A stretch of 64,000 bases of DNA, taken from Streptomyces fumigatiscleroticus (lineage in GTDB: Bacteria; Actinomycetota; Actinomycetes; Streptomycetales; Streptomycetaceae). The notes beneath the pieces are model-generated. The model saw only the letters and a list, made by a program, of their open reading frames with translations. It made no database searches and was not told the origin of the DNA. The stretch covers positions 186,001 through 250,000 of the forward strand of contig NZ_BMQF01000003.1 of assembly GCF_014647975.1 (NCBI RefSeq). The letters are read 5' to 3'. Made by a program: the position numbers and the translations under genes. Shown piece after piece: positions 57,519 through 64,000 of this stretch (positions are counted from its first letter, which is position 1; each line of letters opens with the position of its first letter).

Positions 57519-59804
57519 TCAGCGGGGGGAGAGCGTGGTCAGCAGGCGGGCGGCCACCGGGGGCGGGGGAGCGCCGTCCTCGCCGGGCATGGTGCGCAGC
57601 AGATGGCTCAGCCGCTGGTACTCCGACGCGGTGGTGACGAGCCTTGGCAGGAGCGCGGCGAGCGCCCACTCGGTGGCCGTGGAGCGGTCGGCGATCAGCA
57701 CCCAGCGGCGCAGCACCTCCAGAGCGCGCTCGGTGGTGTGCCGGTCGTCGAGCGCCCGGCGCCACAGGTGCGCGATGCCGGTGGCGGCCTCACGGCCCTC
57801 GGTCGACGCCCGCGCGTACCAGTCCAGGACGAGCGGCACGCCGTAGCGGTCGTCGTCGTCCTCGGTGTGCGCGCAGGCCTTGACGAAGCCGTTCAGGGTC
57901 AGGTCGTGCACGGCCCGGTCGTCGTCGATGTGCTCGCGGAGCTGCGCCAGGACCTCGTCGCTCGCGGGCGACAGCAGCAGCAGCTCCACCGCCTCGGCGA
58001 GTTCCTCCGCCATCTCCCGGTCGAAGTCGTCCACCTCGGCGGGGTCGGCGTAGAGCCGGCGGACGGCGTCGCGCAGCGCGGCGAGGGCCTGCTGCGGGCG
58101 CTCCGGTCCGATCAGCGCGTACGCCCGGGCGGCCACCCAGCGCAGCCGGCGGTCCCCGTCCTTGGACCAGGCGTCGAGGATGCGCGGGATGTTGGGCGTG
58201 TCGATGAGATGGGCCAGGGTGAGCGAGTTGACCGCCACGAGCCGGTGCCGGAACCGGCTGGAGGTCGCCCACACCTCGATGACCAGGGCCATCGCCGAGG
58301 GCAGGTCGGTGCGGGCGAGGACGGCGACGGTGGCGGCGGCCCGGGTGCGGACCAGGGGACGGCCGTCGTCGGCGAGCCGGCGCAGCCAGTCGATCAGCGC
58401 GGGCCGGGCGGAGGGATGCCCCGTCCACACCTCGCGCAGCACCACCAGGGAGAGCCGCTCGTCGGCGAATCTGGCCTTCTGCTGGGTGACGGGACCCCAC
58501 TCGGTGTGCTCGTCGTCCTCGAACCGCTCCGCGCGGGCCAGCTGGAGGCGTTTGCCGATGTGCGTGCCGAAGACGGGCACCTCGGGAACGCGGGACGGGT
58601 TCTCGGTCTTCTGGAGGAACCGGTAGAGCAGGTCGCTGAGCTCGGCGGTGAGCGCGTACGGGCCGCCGTCGAACGCGGCCAGCGCGATCAGGAACGCCTT
58701 GTCGCGCAGGTGGACGGCGGACTCGTCCTCCTCGAACCACTCCCGCACCTGGTTCTCCAGCGAGACCAGCGAGAACTGCCCGACCGCCCGGGCGGTGACC
58801 TCCCCGGCGGCGTACCGGGCGAGCAGCCGGGCGAACGCCGCCGTCTCCCGCAGCTGGTGGGCACGGCCCAGGAACTCCTTGACGTCCGGCAGGCCGAGCA
58901 GTCCGGCCGCCGTCGGCTCGTCGGTCCAGGTGCGCAGATGGGCGGCCAGGACCTCGGCGGCGTCCGGCGGCTCCCAGCCCACGACGGGGACGTCCTCCAG
59001 CACGGCGGTGGGGCCGACGGTGACGACCAGATAGGCGTCCTGCTCGGCGAGCCGGTCGCGGACGGCGAGCAGGTGCGGTTCGCGCAGCGGGGTGCCGCGG
59101 CGGTTGGCCAGGTCGCACAGGACGTAACCGCGCACCCGCCCGCTGCCGTCCTCCCCTCCGCCGTTCCCTCCTCCGCCGTTCCCTCCGCCGTCGTCCCGCC
59201 CCGCCGCGATCCGCTCGGCGAGCGCGCCGGGCGCGGTGTCGCGGTCCAGGGTGCGTACGGGGGAGGCGCCGAGCCGGTGCAGCAGCATCAGCGCCGCCGT
59301 CCGGCGGCCGGTGAAGCGGGCGCCGGACAGCACCAGGACCCGGTCGCGGCGCAGCCGGGCCAGCAGGTCCTCAACGGTCTCCTCGGCGGCGACGAAGGAG
59401 GCGGCCAGCCGTTCCAGGGTGCTGCGCGGGATCTCCCCGGCGACCGCGGAGACGGCCGGGAGACCGCCCGCTCGGGGGAACCCGGAGAACGTCCAGTGAT
59501 GGACCTCCGTCTTGCTGCCCATGATCACGTCGCCGGTGACCCGGCCGCCGCTGACGCCGTGCTGGTCGCCGCCGACCAGACTGCCGCCGAAGCGGGTGCG
59601 GGCGCCGACGTTCATGGTGCGGGGGCTGTGGTCGACCAGGTCGCGCCGTGCCGCCCAGGCGTTCTGCGGCTGGTCCCGCTCCTCGGCCTCCTCGGCGGCG
59701 CCGTCCTTGCGGGCACCGTCCTTGGGGGCGTCCTCGGCGGTGCTGTCGGACCGCTGGTCCGGGGCGGCCCGGGAGACGTCCGCCTCCGCCTCCGGCGCGC
59801 TCAT
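57519..59804 (-). CDS. STAND-like P-loop protein with HEAT-like C-terminus and N-terminal signalling motif
   Basis: The 761-residue protein has a disordered acidic N-terminus, a Gly-rich motif at 65-96 (FGGSLVGGDQHGVSGG, then RVTGDVIMG) shared with the cyclase C-terminus, and a degenerate P-loop GARFTGRRTAA (161-171, Arg in place of Walker A Lys). A Walker-B-like GYVLCDL and a Gly/Asn-rich insert follow. From ~450 it consists of helical repeats (PALIDWLRRLADDG, LRWVAARAYALIG) like HEAT/ARM. This is the layout of STAND-type immune sensors. ATGA overlap with the cyclase shows coupling. Confidence 0.72.
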   Translation of the reverse strand: MSAPEAEADVSRAAPDQRSDSTAEDAPKDGARKDGAAEEAEERDQPQNAWAARRDLVDHSPRTMNVGARTRFGGSLVGGDQHGVSGGRVTGDVIMGSKTEVHHWTFSGFPRAGGLPAVSAVAGEIPRSTLERLAASFVAAEETVEDLLARLRRDRVLVLSGARFTGRRTAALMLLHRLGASPVRTLDRDTAPGALAERIAAGRDDGGGNGGGGNGGGEDGSGRVRGYVLCDLANRRGTPLREPHLLAVRDRLAEQDAYLVVTVGPTAVLEDVPVVGWEPPDAAEVLAAHLRTWTDEPTAAGLLGLPDVKEFLGRAHQLRETAAFARLLARYAAGEVTARAVGQFSLVSLENQVREWFEEDESAVHLRDKAFLIALAAFDGGPYALTAELSDLLYRFLQKTENPSRVPEVPVFGTHIGKRLQLARAERFEDDEHTEWGPVTQQKARFADERLSLVVLREVWTGHPSARPALIDWLRRLADDGRPLVRTRAAATVAVLARTDLPSAMALVIEVWATSSRFRHRLVAVNSLTLAHLIDTPNIPRILDAWSKDGDRRLRWVAARAYALIGPERPQQALAALRDAVRRLYADPAEVDDFDREMAEELAEAVELLLLSPASDEVLAQLREHIDDDRAVHDLTLNGFVKACAHTEDDDDRYGVPLVLDWYARASTEGREAATGIAHLWRRALDDRHTTERALEVLRRWVLIADRSTATEWALAALLPRLVTTASEYQRLSHLLRTMPGEDGAPPPPVAARLLTTLSPR
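59517..59567. repeat. 51-bp shared motif-coding repeat, copy in the STAND-like gene
   Basis: This stretch is identical to 59840-59890 and codes for DQHGVSGGRVTGDVIMG near the N-terminus of the STAND-like protein. Sequence on either side differs in DNA, but the protein motif extends further. Confidence 0.88.
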
Positions 59805-60661
59805 GCCGGCTCACCCCGCTCCGCCGGGCCGCTGCCGCCGCCCATGATCACGTCGCCGGTGACCCGGCCGCCGCTGACGCCGTGCTGGTCCCGGCCGACG
59901 AAGGAGCCGCCGAAGGCGACGGAGCCGCCGTTGAAGTTGACGACCGGGCCCGGCGCCGGGGCTCCCCCTGCTCCGCCCGGCGCCGGGCCGTCCTCGCGGG
60001 GGCCGGCCTGCGCGGCGGGCGCCCCGGGCGCCGGGCGGTCCCCCGAACCGCCCGGCGCCTCCCCCGTTCCACCGTGGTCCTTCTCCCCGGCCGGCACCGG
60101 CCCGTGCAGCCATGCCGTCAGCGGGCCGTTCTTGCTGTCCACCGTCACGCGGTGGAAGTCGGCCGCCGGGATGCCGGGATGGTCGTGCCGTACGACACCG
60201 GCGTACAGGGCGTCGGAGACGCACAGGGCGAAGTCGTCGGGGCGTTCGCGCAGAGCCGCGCGGAGCAGGCGGGCGTCCAGCAGCCGGCAGGCGTGGTTCA
60301 GATCGGAGCCGACCCAGCCGTCGTGCCGGTCCACGGCCACGTAGCCCGTGGCCAGGACACCGCGCAGCCGGATCTGCGCCGAGCGGGACGCCATCCGGTT
60401 GACCGTCCGCAACTGCGCCGGCACCTCGGTGAGCAGGGCCCGCAGCACGGCCGTGACGGGGGCGTTGGCGTCGATCAGCTCCATCACGGAGTCCCCGCGG
60501 TCGGCCCGCAGACGACGTGTCTCGTCGATGCCCGCGCTCTCCAGGGTGCGGTCGGTGACGTCGTAGAGCATGCGCCGCAGGTACGCCTGCTCCACGTCGT
60601 CCCGGTCGCTGTACCTCTCGATGTCCAGCAGCAGGATCGTGCGGCTCACGGGGTCGGTCAT
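59801..60661 (-). CDS. Class III nucleotidyl cyclase with C-terminal Gly-rich signalling motif
   Basis: The 286-residue protein has a catalytic domain at 1-~190. Metal Asp residues are D13 (LLLDIERYSD) and D57 (ADRGDSVMEL); the transition-state Asn and Arg are N122 and R126 (LNHACRLLDARL). All are present, so it should be active. The base preference cannot be read with certainty; Pycsar cyclases of this fold make cCMP or cUMP. A Gly/Pro/Ala linker leads to the motif at 248-274 (FGGSFVGRDQHGVSGG, RVTGDVIMG) shared with the next protein. GAAGGG precedes ATG 60661. Confidence 0.82.
   Translation of the reverse strand: MTDPVSRTILLLDIERYSDRDDVEQAYLRRMLYDVTDRTLESAGIDETRRLRADRGDSVMELIDANAPVTAVLRALLTEVPAQLRTVNRMASRSAQIRLRGVLATGYVAVDRHDGWVGSDLNHACRLLDARLLRAALRERPDDFALCVSDALYAGVVRHDHPGIPAADFHRVTVDSKNGPLTAWLHGPVPAGEKDHGGTGEAPGGSGDRPAPGAPAAQAGPREDGPAPGGAGGAPAPGPVVNFNGGSVAFGGSFVGRDQHGVSGGRVTGDVIMGGGSGPAERGEPA
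59840..59890. repeat. 51-bp shared motif-coding repeat, copy in the cyclase gene
   Basis: This is the second identical copy of 59517-59567, at the 3' end of the cyclase gene. Confidence 0.88.
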
Positions 60662-60784
60662 GGTCGCCCTTCGAAGCGGTGGGGTGCCGTGCAGGGCAGC
60701 AGAGTGGCGCGAGCGGAGTGGAGGGAGTGAGGGCGGATGACGCAGTCGAAGTGTGACCGTGTGCACAGAAGAGCGGCCGGCGCC

Positions 60785-61525
60785 TCACAGGGGTGCCGGC
60801 CGGGCGCCCGGCTCCGGCGGGCCCGCGGCCGCGATCCGCCGCAGGACGTCGGGGCGCCGGATCAGCAGCGCCCGCCGGCCCGTGACCACCGCGTCCTTCT
60901 CGCGCAGCTCCCTCAGCAGGCGCTGCACCATCTCCCGGGAGGCGCCGACCGAGCCCGCCAGCTCCTGCTTGCTGAGCGGTACGGCGAGCTCGACGCCCTC
61001 GTCGGTACGGCGGCCGTGGGTGCGCGCCAGGTCGAGCAGGAGCATGGCGAAGCGTTGCCGTACGTTCATCGACGCGAACTCCAGCCGTCGCCGGTCGGCC
61101 GCGCGGGTGCGGTCGGCGGTGAGGCCCAGCAGCGCGAAGGAGACGGCGGGGGAGCGGCCCAGGAAGTCCTTGAACCGCTCGTGCTCCACGGCCACCGCCC
61201 GCACCGGCTCCAGCGCGGTCACCGTGGCCGACCGCGGCCGCCCGGTCAGCGCCGCCGACTCGCCGACGATGTCGCCGGGGCCGCGCAGCGCCAGCAGCGC
61301 CTCGTAGCCGCTGGCCGCCGAGGCCGTGACCTTGGTCCAGCCCTGGACGAGGAAGAGGACGTGCGAGGAGGGCTCACGCTGATGGAGCATGATCACCCGG
61401 GGGGCGAATTCGAGCTCGCGGCCGAGCGACAGCAGCGCCGTGCGGTCCGCGGCCTCCAGCCGTGCCAGGAACGGCACCCGGTCGTCCAGCCCTCCGTCGT
61501 CCGCTGAGTACGGCACCGTTCTCAT
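60785..61525 (-). CDS. Crp/Fnr-family transcriptional regulator, cyclic-nucleotide-binding type
   Basis: The 246-residue protein has an N-terminal cyclic-nucleotide-binding beta-barrel (FLARLEAADRTALLSLGRELEF onward). The phosphate-binding cassette GES...RSA (G88-E89-S90, R98-S99-A100) keeps the Glu, Arg and Ser that bind cAMP in E. coli CRP. A long helix and a C-terminal winged helix (LSKQELAGSVGASREMVQRLLREL) follow. It lies 123 bp upstream of the cyclase gene on the same strand, so it may respond to that enzyme's product (inference). Confidence 0.88.
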   Translation of the reverse strand: MRTVPYSADDGGLDDRVPFLARLEAADRTALLSLGRELEFAPRVIMLHQREPSSHVLFLVQGWTKVTASAASGYEALLALRGPGDIVGESAALTGRPRSATVTALEPVRAVAVEHERFKDFLGRSPAVSFALLGLTADRTRAADRRRLEFASMNVRQRFAMLLLDLARTHGRRTDEGVELAVPLSKQELAGSVGASREMVQRLLRELREKDAVVTGRRALLIRRPDVLRRIAAAGPPEPGARPAPL

Positions 61526-61576
61526 CAGCCCAACCCCCGTTCACCAGGACCGATCAAGGTACTGAACGGCCGGAGC

Positions 61577-61597
61577 CGCGCCCTTGTAAAGGGCGCG
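61577..61597. promoter_or_regulatory. 9-3-9 perfect dyad upstream of the Crp-like gene
   Basis: CGCGCCCTT-GTA-AAGGGCGCG lies 52 bp upstream of the Crp-like start codon, in the 445-bp region divergent from rpsL. It could be an operator (autoregulation) or a hairpin. Confidence 0.5.
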
Positions 61598-61747
61598 ATC
61601 CGGCCAATCCCGTCCCCGCCCCGCCCGCCGGCCCCGGCCTGCCCCGCGGTCTTCGGGACCGCACCGGGGGGAGGGGCGGGACAAGTCGGGCGAACGCCGA
61701 GGACAGAGGAGGGAAAGTCCGGCGTGTCGGGCGACGCTCCATTTGTT

Positions 61748-61776
61748 TTGACCGAAGTCCGTGAGGTAGGTACGCT
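61748..61776 (+). promoter_or_regulatory. rpsL promoter
   Basis: TTGACC (61748-61753), N17 and TACGCT (61771-61776) form a near-consensus strong promoter, known as the typical actinobacterial rpsL promoter, with a ~190-nt leader to the rpsL start. Confidence 0.88.
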
Positions 61777-61970
61777 CAGACCTTGTGCCTGGGGTGTGCC
61801 CTGGCCCTTGTGCGTGCCTTCAACCGCATATGGGGTCCGAGAGCGGCCACCGTAATCTGCGCCCTTTTCGCCTTGCGGCGGGAGTCTGCGGGATTCGACA
61901 CACCCGACCGCGTGGGTCGGCGACGTTCCAGGTTAGCTGTACCCATCGGCACACAGAAACCGGAGAAGTA

Positions 61971-62342
61971 GTGCCTACGATCCAGCAGCTGGTCCGCAAG
62001 GGCCGGCAGGACAAGGTCGAGAAGAACAAGACGCCGGCACTCGAGGGTTCCCCTCAGCGTCGTGGCGTCTGCACGCGTGTGTTCACGACCACCCCGAAGA
62101 AGCCGAACTCGGCCCTGCGGAAGGTCGCGCGTGTGCGTCTGACCTCCGGCATCGAGGTCACGGCCTACATTCCGGGTGAGGGACACAACCTGCAGGAGCA
62201 CTCCATCGTGCTCGTGCGCGGCGGCCGTGTGAAGGACCTGCCGGGTGTTCGCTACAAGATCATCCGCGGCTCGCTCGACACCCAGGGTGTCAAGAACCGC
62301 AAGCAGGCCCGCAGCCGTTACGGCGCCAAGAAGGAGAAGTAA
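61971..62342 (+). CDS. rpsL: 30S ribosomal protein S12
   Basis: The 123-residue protein starts [15 protein letters not shown]43 (in [11 protein letters not shown]) and K88 ([11 protein letters not shown]) are both wild type, so a streptomycin-sensitive S12 is expected. GGAGAAGTA precedes GTG 61971. Two base pairs separate it from rpsG. Confidence 0.98.
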   Translation: MPTIQQLVRKGRQDKVEKNKTPALEGSPQRRGVCTRVFTTTPKKPNSALRKVARVRLTSGIEVTAYIPGEGHNLQEHSIVLVRGGRVKDLPGVRYKIIRGSLDTQGVKNRKQARSRYGAKKEK

Positions 62343-62344
62343 GA

Positions 62345-62815
62345 ATGCCTCGTAAGGGCCCCGCCCCGAAGCGTCCGGTCATCATCGACCCGGTCTACGG
62401 CTCTCCTCTGGTGACCTCCCTGATCAACAAGGTGCTGCTGAACGGCAAGCGCTCCACCGCCGAGCGCATCGTCTACGGCGCCATGGAGGGCCTGCGCGAG
62501 AAGACCGGCAACGACCCGGTCATCACGCTCAAGCGCGCTCTGGAGAACATCAAGCCGACCCTCGAGGTCAAGTCCCGCCGTGTCGGTGGTGCCACCTACC
62601 AGGTTCCGGTCGAGGTCAAGCCCGGCCGTGCCAACACGCTGGCGCTGCGCTGGCTGGTCGGTTACTCCCGCGCCCGTCGCGAGAAGACCATGACCGAGCG
62701 TCTGCTCAACGAGCTCCTCGACGCCTCCAACGGCCTCGGTGCCGCTGTGAAGAAGCGCGAGGACACGCACAAGATGGCCGAGTCCAACAAGGCCTTCGCG
62801 CACTACCGCTGGTAG
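62345..62815 (+). CDS. rpsG: 30S ribosomal protein S7
   Basis: The 156-residue protein has the S7 signature [30 protein letters not shown] region and ends with [15 protein letters not shown]7 nucleates the 30S head and can repress the str operon. It is co-transcribed with rpsL and fusA. Confidence 0.98.
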   Translation: MPRKGPAPKRPVIIDPVYGSPLVTSLINKVLLNGKRSTAERIVYGAMEGLREKTGNDPVITLKRALENIKPTLEVKSRRVGGATYQVPVEVKPGRANTLALRWLVGYSRARREKTMTERLLNELLDASNGLGAAVKKREDTHKMAESNKAFAHYRW

Positions 62816-62854
62816 TCGCAGTCCACATCGAGACCGAGAGAAGACTGAAGCCTT

Positions 62855-64000
62855 ATGGCTACCACTTCGCTTGACCTGGCCAAGGTCCGCAACATCGGGA
62901 TCATGGCCCACATCGACGCGGGCAAGACGACCACCACCGAGCGGATCCTGTTCTACACCGGCGTTTCGTACAAGATCGGTGAGGTCCACGACGGCGCTGC
63001 CACCATGGACTGGATGGAGCAGGAGCAGGAGCGTGGCATCACGATCACCTCTGCTGCCACCACCTGTCACTGGCCGCTGAACGACGTCGACCACACCATC
63101 AACATCATCGACACCCCGGGTCACGTCGACTTCACCGTCGAGGTGGAGCGCTCCCTGCGCGTGCTCGACGGTGCCGTGACGGTGTTCGACGGCGTTGCCG
63201 GCGTCGAGCCCCAGTCCGAGACGGTGTGGCGTCAGGCGGACCGCTACGGCGTTCCGCGTATCTGCTTCGTCAACAAGCTCGACCGCACCGGTGCCGAGTT
63301 CCACCGCTGCGTCGACATGATCTCCGACCGTCTGGGCGCGCAGCCGCTGGTCATGCAGCTGCCGATCGGCGCGGAGGCGGACTTCAAGGGCGTCGTCGAC
63401 CTCGTGACGATGAAGGCCCTGGTCTGGTCGGCCGAGGCCACCAAGGGCGAGATGTACGACACCGTCGACATCCCGGCCACGCACACCGAGGCCGCCGAGG
63501 AGTGGCGCGGCAAGCTGCTCGAGGCCGTCGCCGAGAACGACGAGGAGCTGATGGAGCTGTACCTGGAGGGCGAGGAGCCCTCCGTGGAGCAGCTGTACGC
63601 GGCGATCCGTCGTATCACCATCGCGTCCGGCAAGGGCGAGGGCACCACGGTCACCCCGGTGTTCTGCGGCACCGCGTTCAAGAACAAGGGCGTCCAGCCC
63701 CTGCTCGACGCGGTCGTGCGCTACCTGCCGTCCCCGGTCGACATCGAGGCCATCGAGGGCCACGACGTCAAGGACCCGGAGACGGTCGTCAAGCGCAAGC
63801 CGTCCGACGACGAGCCGCTCGCGGCGCTGGCGTTCAAGATCATGAGCGACCCGCACCTGGGCAAGCTGACCTTCGTCCGCGTGTACTCCGGCCGCCTGGA
63901 GTCCGGCACCGCCGTGCTGAACTCCGTCAAGGGCCGCAAGGAGCGCATCGGCAAGATCTACCGCATGCACGCCAACAAGCGTGAGGAGATCGAGTCGGTG
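62855..64000 (+). CDS. fusA: Elongation factor G (5' part, runs off the window)
   Basis: The first 382 codons are present. The GTPase domain shows G1 [15 protein letters not shown], the switch [10 protein letters not shown] and G4 NKLD ([10 protein letters not shown]), then the start of domain II. EF-G drives translocation and, with RRF, ribosome recycling. A GAGAGAAGA-type tract precedes ATG 62855. The reading frame is still open at position 64000. Confidence 0.97.
   Translation, partial: MATTSLDLAKVRNIGIMAHIDAGKTTTTERILFYTGVSYKIGEVHDGAATMDWMEQEQERGITITSAATTCHWPLNDVDHTINIIDTPGHVDFTVEVERSLRVLDGAVTVFDGVAGVEPQSETVWRQADRYGVPRICFVNKLDRTGAEFHRCVDMISDRLGAQPLVMQLPIGAEADFKGVVDLVTMKALVWSAEATKGEMYDTVDIPATHTEAAEEWRGKLLEAVAENDEELMELYLEGEEPSVEQLYAAIRRITIASGKGEGTTVTPVFCGTAFKNKGVQPLLDAVVRYLPSPVDIEAIEGHDVKDPETVVKRKPSDDEPLAALAFKIMSDPHLGKLTFVRVYSGRLESGTAVLNSVKGRKERIGKIYRMHANKREEIESV

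Overview
The window is high-GC actinobacterial chromosome, almost certainly Streptomyces. Third codon positions are strongly G/C biased, GTG and TTG starts are common, and the gene order korAB - second nuo cluster - htpX - yajQ - tRNA-Thr/Met - rpmG - MaoC pair - murB - aspC - tRNA-Trp - secE - nusG - rplKA - rplJL - rpoBC - rpsLG - fusA is that of the Streptomyces core chromosome.

Layout. (1) 1-4.5 kb, minus strand: 2-oxoacid:ferredoxin oxidoreductase (korAB) and a NarL-type response regulator. (2) 4.5-7.4 kb, minus: two tandem paralogous membrane histidine kinases. (3) 7.7-18.3 kb, plus: nuoABCHIJKLMN in one tightly coupled operon that lacks nuoD, E, F and G. Beside korAB this suggests ferredoxin-linked electron input to a proton pump. 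(4) 18.5-23 kb: HtpX protease and a YccF partner, a SMI1-like protein preceded by a phased array of DnaA-box-like sequences, an APC permease, a GlsB/YeaQ membrane protein and YajQ. (5) 23.2-29 kb, accessory: a tRNA-like minihelix RNA with its own terminator, an ECF sigma / membrane protein pair next to a secreted protein that shares a perfect 521-bp duplication, small hypothetical genes, an NAD(P)-binding protein and an atypical amidohydrolase. (6) 29.3-31.1 kb: tRNA-Thr, tRNA-Met, rpmG and two MaoC-fold dehydratases, the same arrangement as the mycobacterial rpmG-hadAB locus. (7) 31.4-39.2 kb: a TetR/MFS efflux pair with a shared operator, murB, a TetR/NAD(P)-binding divergent pair, a hypothetical gene, adenosine deaminase and a class I aminotransferase. 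(8) 39.4-53.8 kb: tRNA-Trp, secE, nusG, rplK, rplA, two lipoproteins, rplJ, rplL, rpoB, rpoC, with clear promoters, leaders and terminators. (9) 53.8-61.5 kb, minus strand, inserted between rpoC and rpsL: a six-gene set made of a Crp/Fnr regulator, a class III nucleotidyl cyclase, a P-loop/HEAT-like (STAND-like) protein, an SPFH-like coiled-coil protein, a Pycsar-type membrane effector (DUF5706-like) and an M48 protease. (10) 61.7-64 kb: rpsL, rpsG and the 5' part of fusA.

The strongest candidate for an undescribed system is region 9. The cyclase C-terminus and the STAND-like N-terminus carry the same ~30-residue Gly-rich motif, encoded by an identical 51-bp stretch. This resembles paired signalling motifs of bacterial immune proteins, here joined to cyclic-nucleotide signalling and a Pycsar-like effector. 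Its function is inference. The gene order, overlaps, catalytic residues and shared motif are read directly from the sequence.
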